From contig DASPUC010000020.1 of the NCBI GenBank assembly GCA_035623075.1, positions 1 through 64,000 of the forward strand: a DNA stretch of 64,000 bases, in the 5' to 3' direction. Below, piece after piece: positions 32,788 to 42,094 of this stretch. Origin of the DNA: Nitrospiraceae bacterium. GTDB taxonomy: Bacteria > Nitrospirota > Nitrospiria > Nitrospirales > Nitrospiraceae. The notes beneath the pieces were generated by a model. That model had not been told where the DNA came from. It saw only the letters and a program-made list of their open reading frames with translations, and searched no databases. How positions within the stretch are numbered: position 1 is the first letter of the stretch; every line of letters starts with the position of its first letter. The translations under genes and the position numbers were made by a program.

Positions 32788-33945
32788 ATGAACGTACCAC
32801 GACAGATTCCGTTCGCCAGGCCATGGATCACAGACGAGGACAGAAAAGCCGTGATGGAAGTCCTCAATGGCCATATTCTAACCCATGGTCCCCAGTGCAA
32901 GTCGTTCGAGCAGGAATTCGCGGAATTTGTGGGTCACGGGGCTCATTGCATCTCGGTGAGTTCCTGCATGGCGGCACTCCACCTGGCTTACCTTCACTTC
33001 GGTATCGGACCGGGGGACGAAGTGATCGTGCCGGCGCAAACACATACCGCGACCGTGCACGCAGTCGAATGGGTAGGAGCCAAACCGGTGTTCGTGGACT
33101 GTGATCCACGCACGGGCAATGTCACGGCTGCGGCGGTCGCAGCCTCGGTCACGTCCAAGACGAAAGCGCTCTCAGTCGTTCACTTCGCCGGGATTCCCTG
33201 TGAGATGCCGGCAATCATGAAAATTGCCGCGGGGCGTGATCTGAAGGTGATCGAAGACTGCGCGATCGCGCTTGGGGCGCACTACGCGGGGCAGCATGTG
33301 GGGCTGTTCGGCGATGTCGGTTGTTTTTCGTTCTATCCGGTGAAGCATATGACTACGGCCGAGGGAGGGATGTTTGTGACTCGTCACGGAGCCGTAGCGC
33401 AGGCCGTCGGCCGCCTCCGCGCGTTCGGGGTCGATCGGACGCATAGTGAGCGGTCGCTGCCGGGAATGTACGACGTGCCGTCGCTGGGGCTGAACTATCG
33501 GATGAGCGAAATGCAGGCCGCCCTTGGACGTTCCCAATTGCAGCGCATGAAGATCGGGCTGGAAAAACGAGCCGCGCTGTTTGAACGGTATCGGCGGTTA
33601 TTGGAGCCGATTAAGGGAGTCCGATTGATCGATTCAGTCGACCCTAAAGCCGCCTCGAGCCACTATTGCGTCAGTCTGGTATTCGAACCACCCTACGCGG
33701 TGAAGCGTGACGAGATTGTCATGCGGCTCAATGCGGCCGGAATTGGAACGAGTATTTACTATCCCCAGCCAGTTCCGAGAATGACGTTCTACAGGAAGAA
33801 GTATGGCATCGAGCCATCGAAGTACTCGATCGCCTCTCAACTCAGCGACCATTCCGTGGCACTGCCCCTGGGGATGCATGTCGAGAATGCGGATGTCGAT
33901 ATGATTATCGCGACCCTGGCGGAGATCTTGAAATCGCCCAGCTGA
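32788..33945 (+). CDS. DegT/DnrJ/EryC1/StrS aminotransferase
   Basis: A 385-residue PLP-dependent sugar aminotransferase with ISVSSCMAALHLAYL, VIEDCAIALGAHY and the PLP lysine in FSFYPVKHMTTAEGG. It probably aminates a keto-sugar nucleotide in the nonulosonate-like cassette, in the position PseC or LegC would hold. It is not a close copy of the aminotransferase at 30543. Confidence 0.9.
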   Translation: MNVPRQIPFARPWITDEDRKAVMEVLNGHILTHGPQCKSFEQEFAEFVGHGAHCISVSSCMAALHLAYLHFGIGPGDEVIVPAQTHTATVHAVEWVGAKPVFVDCDPRTGNVTAAAVAASVTSKTKALSVVHFAGIPCEMPAIMKIAAGRDLKVIEDCAIALGAHYAGQHVGLFGDVGCFSFYPVKHMTTAEGGMFVTRHGAVAQAVGRLRAFGVDRTHSERSLPGMYDVPSLGLNYRMSEMQAALGRSQLQRMKIGLEKRAALFERYRRLLEPIKGVRLIDSVDPKAASSHYCVSLVFEPPYAVKRDEIVMRLNAAGIGTSIYYPQPVPRMTFYRKKYGIEPSKYSIASQLSDHSVALPLGMHVENADVDMIIATLAEILKSPS

Positions 33946-33961
33946 CTGAAGGAGGGCAGAC

Positions 33962-35005
33962 GTGATTGAGTTACGGGGACGAAAGATTGCCTTGATTGGT
34001 GGAGCTGGTTTTATCGGACACAACCTAGCGTTGACTCTCTCCAGATTAGGCGCCGAAGTGCACGTAGTCGATAGCCTCCAAGTTAATAATCTGGGAGCGT
34101 TTTCTAATTCGCATGATGATCAGAACAAGTCACTTTACCTGCACCTTATTAACGAACGGTTGCGACTGCTCACAGAGGCCGCAATCCCATTGCATGTGGT
34201 CGACGCCCGTGATTACCAAGTGTTATCTCGTTGCCTGAGCGACATGAAGCCAGAAACGATTGTGCAACTGGCGGCCATTGCCCATGCTAATCGAGCAAAC
34301 AAGGATCCGTTCAATACCTTCGATCACAGTTTCCGGACGTTAGAGAATGCCCTGGACTGCGCGCGCGGACAGGATCGGCATTTCATTTATTTTTCATCCT
34401 CTATGGTTTATGGAAATTTCGACGGCGGCGCGGTTTCCGAAGATCAACGGTGTGAGCCGCTCGGCATCTATGGTGCTCTGAAGTACGGGGGTGAAAAATT
34501 GGTCATCGCGTATAATCAGGTATTTGGACTCTCTTACACCATTGTCCGTCCATCCGCTCTCTATGGGGAGCGTTGCGTGAGTCGGCGAGTCGGGCAGGCA
34601 TTTATTGAAAATGTTTTACGTGGACTCCCGCTCAGCGTTAATGGAGATGGCGGAGACGCGCTAGATTTCACGTACATCGAGGATTTAATTCAGGGACTAG
34701 TGCTCTGCATGGTGAAGGATGAGGCTCGGAACCAAATTTTCAATCTCACATTTGGCGGATCGAGGACCCTGAAACAGATGATCGATATCGTCCGGGCCGA
34801 GTTTCCCGACGTGCCGGTCAATTACCAGCCGCGAGACAAATTGATGCCCGAGCGCGGAACCTTATCGATCGAAAAGGCCAAGCGGTTGCTTGGGTATGAA
34901 CCGCAGTTCCCGCTTGAAAAGGGGTTCCGGCGCTATATCGAATGGTACAAGAAATTGGCAGAGGAACAACCCCGATTTTTCTCTCCGGCCGCGTCAAAAA
35001 ATTAA
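33962..35005 (+). CDS. NAD-dependent sugar epimerase/dehydratase
   Basis: A 347-residue extended SDR protein with Rossmann motif ALIGGAGFIGHNLA, the catalytic SSSMVYG and Y-G-A-L-K-Y-G (YxxxK), and a C-terminal substrate domain (KRLLGYEPQFPLEKGF). It acts on a nucleotide sugar as a 4-epimerase or a 4,6-dehydratase; sequence alone does not decide. In this cassette it would supply the substrate for the aminotransferase. Confidence 0.88.
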   Translation: MIELRGRKIALIGGAGFIGHNLALTLSRLGAEVHVVDSLQVNNLGAFSNSHDDQNKSLYLHLINERLRLLTEAAIPLHVVDARDYQVLSRCLSDMKPETIVQLAAIAHANRANKDPFNTFDHSFRTLENALDCARGQDRHFIYFSSSMVYGNFDGGAVSEDQRCEPLGIYGALKYGGEKLVIAYNQVFGLSYTIVRPSALYGERCVSRRVGQAFIENVLRGLPLSVNGDGGDALDFTYIEDLIQGLVLCMVKDEARNQIFNLTFGGSRTLKQMIDIVRAEFPDVPVNYQPRDKLMPERGTLSIEKAKRLLGYEPQFPLEKGFRRYIEWYKKLAEEQPRFFSPAASKN

Positions 35006-35023
35006 GAGCACCAAAGTTTATTT

Positions 35024-36040
35024 ATGAAGTTATTCGGAAAGGATTTGGATCACGAGGTCCTTGTGGTCGGCGAAATCGGCGTCAATCACGAGGGCGACGT
35101 CGAGGCGGCGGCCAAGTTAATTCGGCTGGCACACGAGGCCGGAGTCGATGCCGTCAAGCTTCAAAGCTATACGCCTGAACGGCTCGCCTCAACGGCTGAC
35201 CCTATTCGTTTTCAGCGCGTCCGACAATTCTGCCTCGATCGAGCTGCTCATGTCCGTTTGGCTGAAGAAGCCAGGAGGCTTGGTGCGAATCTGTTCTCCG
35301 CAGCGATCACAGAGGATGTTATCCCGCTGCTCGCGGAGCTCTTTCCAGTCATCAAAGTTGCCAGCGGGGATCTGAACTTCGAACCGATCGTGCGCGGTGC
35401 TGCTGTGACAGGAAGAATCATCATTCTTTCAACAGGAAACAGTACGGTCGAAGAAATCGACCAGGCGATAGAGTGGTGCCGGTCGGAAATCGGTGAGGAG
35501 GCAATGCGCGATCATGTTGCATTGCTGCACTGCGTATCGGCTTATCCAGTCCCAATCGAACAGGCCAATCTTCTAAGCATACCGTTTCTTCGCGATCGGT
35601 ACGGTTTGGTCACCGGCTATTCCAATCACGTATTGGGAACAGAAGTGGTGTTGGCGGCCGTAGCGCTTGGTGCCAGGATTATAGAAGTGCATGTGACGGA
35701 CCGGCGTGAAGGTCGAGAGTTCAGGGATCATCACCTGTCTTTTGAACCAAAGGAGTTGGTGCAGCTTATCGAGAGTATCAGAAAAGTCAGCGCGAGCCTT
35801 GGTAAAGCTGAGAAACGGCCCCAGCCTGCCGAAACTGAGATTCGCACCGCTATGAGAAAAGGAGTCGTGGCTGCCCGAGACCTGCGTCCCGGGGTGCTTC
35901 TCACGAAAGACGATCTTATGTATGCCAGACCCGCGAGCGAGTTTCCCGCTGCGGAGCTTCCGCTGCTCTTGGGCCGGCGGTTGAAAGTGGCGCTTCGACG
36001 AGGCGACGTGATTCCACGTGCCGGCGTGGAGGAGGCCTGA
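35024..36040 (+). CDS. N-acetylneuraminate synthase-family (NeuB/PseI/LegI-type) nonulosonate synthase
   Basis: A 338-residue enzyme with a TIM-barrel NeuB domain (VVGEIGVNHEGD, DAVKLQSY, ASGDLNF, LHCVSAYP, GYSNH) and a C-terminal SAF domain (RKGVVAARDLRPGVLL). NeuB enzymes condense phosphoenolpyruvate with a 6-carbon amino sugar to form a nonulosonic acid. Which acid (sialic, legionaminic, pseudaminic or another) cannot be told by eye. Confidence 0.92.
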   Translation: MKLFGKDLDHEVLVVGEIGVNHEGDVEAAAKLIRLAHEAGVDAVKLQSYTPERLASTADPIRFQRVRQFCLDRAAHVRLAEEARRLGANLFSAAITEDVIPLLAELFPVIKVASGDLNFEPIVRGAAVTGRIIILSTGNSTVEEIDQAIEWCRSEIGEEAMRDHVALLHCVSAYPVPIEQANLLSIPFLRDRYGLVTGYSNHVLGTEVVLAAVALGARIIEVHVTDRREGREFRDHHLSFEPKELVQLIESIRKVSASLGKAEKRPQPAETEIRTAMRKGVVAARDLRPGVLLTKDDLMYARPASEFPAAELPLLLGRRLKVALRRGDVIPRAGVEEA

Positions 36041-36050
36041 GGTCGAAACG

Positions 36051-37055
36051 ATGGATTGTTTGCGGGCAGGCATCATCGGCCTCGGGGTAGGCGAGCAACA
36101 TGCGGAAGCACTGGCGGCGATCACGGAGTGTAAACTGGTGGCAGTTTGCGACCGGGATCAACTGAAACTGAAGCAGGTGGCGTCGCGATTTCCCGGTGTG
36201 CGGGCGGTCGACGTCGATCGTGACATTCTCGACGATCCGACGATCGATCTGGTTTGTATCGCAAGCTATGACAGCGATCATTTCTCTCAGACACTGCGCG
36301 CGTTGGAGAACGGCAAGCATGTGTTTGTAGAGAAGCCCTTCGTGATGCATGAACAGGAAGCCCGAATGGTACGAGAGGCGCTTCGGAAGAACAGGCAGCT
36401 GCGGCTATCGTCCAATTTGATTCTCCGCCGCTCGCCGCGGTTTCTGGATTTGCGACGGCGAATTCAGAACGGTGAATTGGGCCGGCTTTACCATGTGGAG
36501 GCGGGCTATAACTATGGCCGGCTCCAGAAGATTACCGAGGGATGGCGTGGGCAGTTGGACTTCTATTCCGCGGTGCATGGCGGGGGTGTCCACGTGGTGG
36601 ACCTGCTGATGTGGCTTACGGGCGACCGGATCGTCGAAGTGTCGGCGGTAGGGAATGCGATTGCCAGCGAGGGGTCGGGATTCAAGAATTTTGACAATGT
36701 GGTCGCGTTGGTGCGGTTCGCGGGCGGCGCAATCGGGAAAGTCGGGGCGAACTTCGGGTGCGTCGCGCCCCATTTTCACTCGGTTGAGTTCTATGGTACC
36801 AAGGCGACATTCGTGAATGGGCGGGAGTGTGCGTGGCTCTTCACGTCGCGCGATGCGAATGTGCCTCCTGTTCGGATCGACACCGCCTACCCGGGCGTGC
36901 ACAAAGGGGCGCTCATCGCTGGTTTTGCGAAAGCGATCGTCGATCGCAGCGATGCAGAGGTGACGGAAGAAGACGTATTTGCCGGTCTGTCCGTGTGTTT
37001 TGCGATCGAGCGCAGCGTGCATGTAGGGTCTCCAGTCAAGGTCGAGTATGTCTAG
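36051..37055 (+). CDS. Gfo/Idh/MocA-family oxidoreductase
   Basis: A 334-residue NAD(P)-dependent oxidoreductase with Rossmann motif AGIIGLGVGEQHAEAL, the EKPFVMHE segment and a C-terminal domain with GGGVHVVDLLMW. It starts 11 bases after the NeuB gene and its end overlaps the GNAT gene by 8 bases. A role in oxidising or epimerising a sugar of the cassette is likely but the substrate is unknown. Confidence 0.87.
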   Translation: MDCLRAGIIGLGVGEQHAEALAAITECKLVAVCDRDQLKLKQVASRFPGVRAVDVDRDILDDPTIDLVCIASYDSDHFSQTLRALENGKHVFVEKPFVMHEQEARMVREALRKNRQLRLSSNLILRRSPRFLDLRRRIQNGELGRLYHVEAGYNYGRLQKITEGWRGQLDFYSAVHGGGVHVVDLLMWLTGDRIVEVSAVGNAIASEGSGFKNFDNVVALVRFAGGAIGKVGANFGCVAPHFHSVEFYGTKATFVNGRECAWLFTSRDANVPPVRIDTAYPGVHKGALIAGFAKAIVDRSDAEVTEEDVFAGLSVCFAIERSVHVGSPVKVEYV

Positions 37056-37806
37056 CGTCTCATCGAGTGTCCGACAGGTCATCACGGCAGGTGGCCTGTC
37101 GATTGTGTACGATTCATGGCTCTCCGAGGTCATGTCGCGGGAAGTCCATCGTGTGAGCGGCAAGGTCGAGGAAGAGGATGAAGCGCAGCGTGCTGTGCAG
37201 CAGATCGCTCACCTTCCCGGGTTTTCCTTCGCGCGAGTGCGAACTGATGATGTGCGGACGACTCAGATGCTTGAGCGCTGCGGGTTTCATCTTGTTGACA
37301 CGGCAGTAACGTTGGAAGTTTCTGGATTGTCTGCCTCGAGTGCAGGGAGCGGTAATGTACGCCTCGCGCGTCCTGAGGATCGCAAGGCGGTTGAGGGGAT
37401 TGCGCGGCGCAGTTTCACCTGTTCACGCTTTCATCTTGATCCGGCCATTCCGAAGTCGCTTGCCGACGAAATCAAAGCGCAGTGGGCGGGTAATTTCTTT
37501 CTTGGGAAGCGGGGCGACCAGATGGTTGTCGCAGAAAAGGCTGGCGAGATTGTGGGGTTCGCCCAACTTCTCAAACCTTCCGGAAACGTGCTCGTCATCG
37601 ATCTCATCGCCGTGGAAAAAACTCATCGCGGGCAGGGTTTGTCAAAAGAAATGATCCGTTTTTCCTACATGTCCTGCGGGCATCCCCGGATCATGCGGGC
37701 GGGGACCCAGATCGCCAACACGGTGTCCTTAGGAGTCTACCAGGACATCGGCTTCCGTATTGTTTCGTCCGATTATGTGTTTCATCACCATCTTGTTATC
37801 GGCTAA
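37048..37806 (+). CDS. GNAT N-acetyltransferase (WecD-like)
   Basis: A 252-residue protein. The C-terminal half is a GNAT domain (VRLARPEDRKAVEGIARRSF; the acetyl-CoA loop VEKTHRGQGLSKEM; ANTVSLGVYQDIGF). The N-terminal half resembles the WecD/RffC accessory region. WecD acetylates a 4-amino sugar nucleotide. Here it probably acetylates the product of the aminotransferase at 32788. Confidence 0.82.
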   Translation: MSSVSSSVRQVITAGGLSIVYDSWLSEVMSREVHRVSGKVEEEDEAQRAVQQIAHLPGFSFARVRTDDVRTTQMLERCGFHLVDTAVTLEVSGLSASSAGSGNVRLARPEDRKAVEGIARRSFTCSRFHLDPAIPKSLADEIKAQWAGNFFLGKRGDQMVVAEKAGEIVGFAQLLKPSGNVLVIDLIAVEKTHRGQGLSKEMIRFSYMSCGHPRIMRAGTQIANTVSLGVYQDIGFRIVSSDYVFHHHLVIG

Positions 37807-37869
37807 TTGCCCAGGCCGTATTCCTATGGAACCGGTGCGGAATCCGCCTCGTCGAGGAGCCTGTTGATT

Positions 37870-39699
37870 ATGTGCGGGATTGCAGGATTTGTCGGCACGC
37901 GTCAAATTCCGGACGAAGCAGTGCAATCCTGTCTCAAGCTCATGGGGCGGCGCGGTCCTGACGCGACTGGGGTTCGGCGCTTTGCCGCGTCCGCCGGTCG
38001 TCAAGTGCTGCTCTTGCACAGCCGGCTATCGATCATTGACCTGGATTCCCGGTCGGATCAACCATTCAACATAGGGCGCCGATGGATGGCGCTGAACGGG
38101 GAACTGTACAACTACGTCGAATTGAAGGAACAGTTATCGGCCGATGGCGCCCAGTTTCGAACCAGCTCGGACACGGAGGTGTTTTTGACTGCCATCGACC
38201 GTGAAGGATGGGACACCCTTGACCGGGCAGAGGGCATGTGGGCTCTGGCGGTCTACGACGAAGCCGACGGTAGCCTCACCCTTTGTCGGGACCGCTTCGG
38301 CGAAAAGCCGTTGTACATCGTGCGTGCGCCGGAAGGGATCTATTTCGGTTCCGAGCCGAAGTTTCTGTTCGAGTTAATGAGCCGTCGGCTTCCGGTGAAC
38401 CGGGAGCATCTCTGCCGATATCTCGTCAACGGCTATAAGTCGATCTACAAGACCAAGGAAAGTTTCTTTCAAGGGTTGCAGGAGTTGCCGCCTGCGGGTC
38501 TGTTGCAGGTGGACCGACATGGACATGAGACGGAGACGTGCTACTGGATGCCGAATTATCGGCCGCAGGAATCCATGACCTATGAGGAGGCTGTAGCGGG
38601 TGTACGGGAACGGCTGATTCGGTCCCTGCGGCTTCGCTTACGAAGCGATGTGCCGTTGGCGTTTCTCATGAGCGGCGGGGTGGACTCGAACACCCTTATC
38701 AGTATTGCCAAGCGCATGTGCGATTACGATGTGCACGGGTTCACGATCATGAATACCGACGAGCGCTATGACGAGCGCGAGGTCGTCGAACAATCGGTCC
38801 GAGAACTCGGCCTCCGTCATACGCCGGTGTCGATTACACAAGACCGTTTCCTAGAACGATTGCGCGAACTGGTTCGCTACCACGACGCTCCGGTTTTCAC
38901 GATCACCTATTACGTGCAATGGCTGCTCATGCGGCAGGTCCACAGCCATGGGTACAAGATTTCCGTCAGCGGCACAGGTGCGGATGAGTTGTTCACCGGA
39001 TACTATGACCACCACCTCATGCATTTGGCGGAGATCAAGGGGACTGCGCGTTATCACGCGACGGTCGAGGCTTGGCGACGGTACGTTCAACCGGAGGTAC
39101 GCAACCCGTTTCTCAGCAATCCGGACCTGTTCGTCGAAGATCCGGAGTTCCGCGACCATATTTTCCTCAACAACGAGGGATTCGCCGCTTATTTGACCAG
39201 ACCGTTTCTAGAGCCGTTCACCGAAGAACGCTATACAACGTCGTTGCTGCGTAATCGCATGCTCAACGAGATGTTTCATGAGGCCGTGCGCGTTATTCTG
39301 CACGAAGACGATCTCAACGCGATGTACTACTCCATTGAGAACCGCTCCCCCTTCCTCGATCGTGAACTCTTCGAGTTCTGTTACTCCATTCCGACAGTGC
39401 ATCTTATCCGCGACGGGTTCAATAAAATTGTGCTGCGCGATGCGGTCCGTGGGATTGCACCGAATTGCGTGTTGGATCAACGAAAGAAGGTAGGTTTCAA
39501 TGCGCCCGTGCTGTCTTTCCTGGATACCGGCGATCCCGCAATTCGTGCTCAATTGCTGGAGGACAGTCCTGTATTTGATCTCATTCGACGCGACAAGATC
39601 GGCGACTTGCTGACGAAGCGCGATCTACCAAACAGTGAAAGTAAATTTCTGTTTTATTTCGTGAACACCAAAGCCTTTCTCGAAGAGTTCGCGGCATGA
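37870..39699 (+). CDS. Asparagine synthase (glutamine-hydrolysing) AsnB-type
   Basis: A 609-residue class II glutamine amidotransferase. The ATG at 37870 gives the essential Cys2 (MCGIAGF), with RGPDATG and the glutaminase residues around LNGELYN. A synthase domain follows with the ATP motif LMSGGVDSNTL. In surface-glycan clusters such enzymes amidate uronic-type sugars rather than make free asparagine, which is the better guess here. The open frame upstream to 37807 is not used, because Cys2 must be N-terminal after Met removal. It overlaps the next gene by 4 bases. Confidence 0.93.
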   Translation: MCGIAGFVGTRQIPDEAVQSCLKLMGRRGPDATGVRRFAASAGRQVLLLHSRLSIIDLDSRSDQPFNIGRRWMALNGELYNYVELKEQLSADGAQFRTSSDTEVFLTAIDREGWDTLDRAEGMWALAVYDEADGSLTLCRDRFGEKPLYIVRAPEGIYFGSEPKFLFELMSRRLPVNREHLCRYLVNGYKSIYKTKESFFQGLQELPPAGLLQVDRHGHETETCYWMPNYRPQESMTYEEAVAGVRERLIRSLRLRLRSDVPLAFLMSGGVDSNTLISIAKRMCDYDVHGFTIMNTDERYDEREVVEQSVRELGLRHTPVSITQDRFLERLRELVRYHDAPVFTITYYVQWLLMRQVHSHGYKISVSGTGADELFTGYYDHHLMHLAEIKGTARYHATVEAWRRYVQPEVRNPFLSNPDLFVEDPEFRDHIFLNNEGFAAYLTRPFLEPFTEERYTTSLLRNRMLNEMFHEAVRVILHEDDLNAMYYSIENRSPFLDRELFEFCYSIPTVHLIRDGFNKIVLRDAVRGIAPNCVLDQRKKVGFNAPVLSFLDTGDPAIRAQLLEDSPVFDLIRRDKIGDLLTKRDLPNSESKFLFYFVNTKAFLEEFAA

Positions 39700-40874
39700 C
39701 ACTCTCGGTCCGGCAGGATGAGGGACACACGACCAGCGCTGCGTCGGCGCCGTTGCGGTACTGCAGATCCTGTGTTCTTCCCAACACACGGCCGAATCTG
39801 GCCCTGGATGGGGAAGGGATCTGCAACGCTTGCTTGGTGCACCGGACGAAGCCGACGATCGATTGGAGTGCCCGCCAACAGGATTTCCGCAAACTGGCGG
39901 ACAGGGTCAAGACGAGATCGAATGGATACGATTGCCTCATTCCGGTGAGCGGGGGCAAGGACAGCACCTGGCAAGTCGTGAAATGCCTGGAGTATGGTCT
40001 GACGCCGCTGGCGGTCACCTGGAAGACACCGGCACGCACGCGCATAGGACAAAGCAATCTCGAGAACCTTGTGAGGCTGGGCGTCGATCATATCGACTAC
40101 CAAATCAATCCAAAAGTCGAAAGCCGCTTTATGCTGAAAGCGTTGGAGCGGTTTGGCAGTACGGCTATTCCCATGCATTTGGCTCTGTTCAATATTCCAC
40201 TTACGATCGCCGTCAAATTCAAGATTCCATTGGTTGTTTGGGGGGAGAACTCTGCGTTTGAATACGGCAGTGTCAACGAGAGCCACACCGGGTTCAAGCT
40301 TGACGGGGCCTGGTATAAGACGTACGGGGTAACCCATGGAACTACGGCGGCGGATTGGGTCGGAGATGGATTGACAGCGAAAGAACTGGTCGCGTATTTC
40401 GGGCCGGATCCAGACGAACTGGAAGCCTGCGGTGTCCACGCGATATTTCTCGGATATTACTTTCCATGGGATCCCGTCACGAGTCTGCAGGTTGCTCGTG
40501 CTCATGGTTTCCAGTCAGATCCAGGCGGTGCCCGCACTGGCTACTATGATTATGCGGACATCGACGACGACTTCATCTCCATTCATCACTGGTTGAAATG
40601 GTATAAGTTCGGCTTCACCAGGCTATTCGATAATCTCTCGCTGGAGATACGCAACGGACGTATGACCCGCGAGTGCGCGATTGAAATCATCCGGAAGACC
40701 GCCGATCAAATTCCCGCGCAGGACATTGAAAAGTTTTGTGCTTTCACAGGCATCACGCGCGAGCGGTTTTTTGGAATCTGCGAAAGATTCAGAAATCATG
40801 CGATATGGCAACGTCGTCCGGACGGGTCATGGTATATCCCAGGTTTCCTGATCCCGGACTGGAGGTGGTCGTGA
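39696..40874 (+). CDS. N-acetyl sugar amidotransferase (WbuX/WbpG/PseA family)
   Basis: A 392-residue PP-loop ATPase. A zinc-ribbon start (C-R-S-C-V-L-P ... C-N-A-C) is followed by IPVSGGKDSTWQ and the family's VVWGENSAFEYG. WbuX-type enzymes convert a sugar acetamido group to acetamidino with ammonia from a HisH/HisF-type partner. None is adjacent, but the AsnB just upstream carries a working glutaminase domain and overlaps it by 4 bases. Confidence 0.88.
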   Translation: MTLSVRQDEGHTTSAASAPLRYCRSCVLPNTRPNLALDGEGICNACLVHRTKPTIDWSARQQDFRKLADRVKTRSNGYDCLIPVSGGKDSTWQVVKCLEYGLTPLAVTWKTPARTRIGQSNLENLVRLGVDHIDYQINPKVESRFMLKALERFGSTAIPMHLALFNIPLTIAVKFKIPLVVWGENSAFEYGSVNESHTGFKLDGAWYKTYGVTHGTTAADWVGDGLTAKELVAYFGPDPDELEACGVHAIFLGYYFPWDPVTSLQVARAHGFQSDPGGARTGYYDYADIDDDFISIHHWLKWYKFGFTRLFDNLSLEIRNGRMTRECAIEIIRKTADQIPAQDIEKFCAFTGITRERFFGICERFRNHAIWQRRPDGSWYIPGFLIPDWRWS

Positions 40875-41251
40875 AGTTCCTGCCGAAAAATCCTCCACGA
40901 CGGTTTACCGTGGGTAATAGCGTAAAGTTTGACATGAAAGACTGTGGAACCCTCGCGCTGACTCCGGACGAACAGATTACATTGGTGACCGACAATGGTG
41001 CTGAGTATGACGTGGCGCGCAAAGACTGGGGCTTCTATGCCACGCCGTCGTTAAACGGGCGGCTGGAGCAATTCGGATTGCGCGCGGTGCTGATTAAGAA
41101 TCGTGGGACAGGACGCTACTTTGTTCTGTTGGTCGAACGAGGACATGAACCATCATTCGACGCGTACTGCGACCAGGAGAATCTGGCCGTGATCTCCTGG
41201 CTCGACAACACACAAGTCCTCGATGCGCTAGCGGAAAAGATCGGTCCCTAA
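40871..41251 (+). CDS. Hypothetical protein, surface-polysaccharide cluster
   Basis: A 126-residue protein from a GTG at 40871 that overlaps the amidotransferase stop as GTGA and has AGGTGG upstream. It has no signal peptide or membrane helix and is rich in predicted beta strands (RFTVGNSVKFDMKDCG, EQITLVTDNGAEYDV, RYFVLLVER). I do not recognise the family. Tight coupling on both sides suggests a small accessory protein of the sugar-modification step. Confidence 0.6.
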   Translation: MKFLPKNPPRRFTVGNSVKFDMKDCGTLALTPDEQITLVTDNGAEYDVARKDWGFYATPSLNGRLEQFGLRAVLIKNRGTGRYFVLLVERGHEPSFDAYCDQENLAVISWLDNTQVLDALAEKIGP

Positions 41252-41254
41252 CGT

Positions 41255-42094
41255 ATGGGACGTCCCACGATTCAGTGTCCCTGTGACCGCCGGTTCGATG
41301 AACCTGCATTCAAATATGATGCACCACCCGCTGGTGAAACCCGATTTGAGCTGGGGGGGCAGGCGTATTGCCGCGCCTACTTTCGTTGTGGATTATGCGG
41401 CCACTGGTACTCCGATCATAAAATGGACCTGACCAATCTCTACGACGGCGCCTATGCCGAAAGTACCTATGGGCACCGAATGCGTCAGACATTCGATCGT
41501 ATTCTGGCGCTGCCGGAAGAAAAGTCTGATAACGCCGGACGAGTGGCCAGGATTCTTTCCTTCGCCCGGTCTTTTTTCCCCCACGGGAAAAAGCCCCGGC
41601 TCCTGGATGTCGGGTCGGGGTTGGGAGTGTTTCCCTATCGTATGAAAGAGGCCGGTTGGAAGTGTACCGCTTTGGACCCCGATCCGCGCGCAGCGGCTCA
41701 TGCTAAGGAATTAGTCGGTGTACAGGCTGTGGCGGGAGATTTTCTCTCGATAGGGCCCGATCAACTGGGTGCATTTGACGTCATCACATTCAACAAGGTG
41801 CTCGAACACGTGGAAGACCCGGTTGTCATGCTGTTGAAAGCGTCGCGCCATCTGAACCCGGGCGGGTTTGTCTATGTGGAAGTCCCCGACGCGGAGGCGG
41901 CCGCAGTCGAAGGGCCTGAACGCGAGGAGTTTTTCATCGAGCATAATCATGTCTTCAGTCCGAGCTCCTTGGCGATGATGATTGTGCGTGCGGGATTCCG
42001 AGTCGTAGCACTCGAACGGTTGCGCGAACCGAGTACGAAGTACACGATACGTGCTTTTTTGCAGGCCCCGCTGCCAGAGATTCCTCAAAAATGA
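41255..42094 (+). CDS. Class I SAM methyltransferase with N-terminal zinc ribbon
   Basis: A 279-residue protein. An N-terminal C-x-C ... C-G-L-C-G segment suggests a zinc-binding module. The SAM-binding motif RLLDVGSGLGVFPYRM, the acidic ALDPDP and the post-motif EHVEDPVVML follow. It probably methylates a sugar or an ACP-bound intermediate, since it lies directly before a KASIII gene and overlaps it by 4 bases (ATGA). Confidence 0.85.
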   Translation: MGRPTIQCPCDRRFDEPAFKYDAPPAGETRFELGGQAYCRAYFRCGLCGHWYSDHKMDLTNLYDGAYAESTYGHRMRQTFDRILALPEEKSDNAGRVARILSFARSFFPHGKKPRLLDVGSGLGVFPYRMKEAGWKCTALDPDPRAAAHAKELVGVQAVAGDFLSIGPDQLGAFDVITFNKVLEHVEDPVVMLLKASRHLNPGGFVYVEVPDAEAAAVEGPEREEFFIEHNHVFSPSSLAMMIVRAGFRVVALERLREPSTKYTIRAFLQAPLPEIPQK

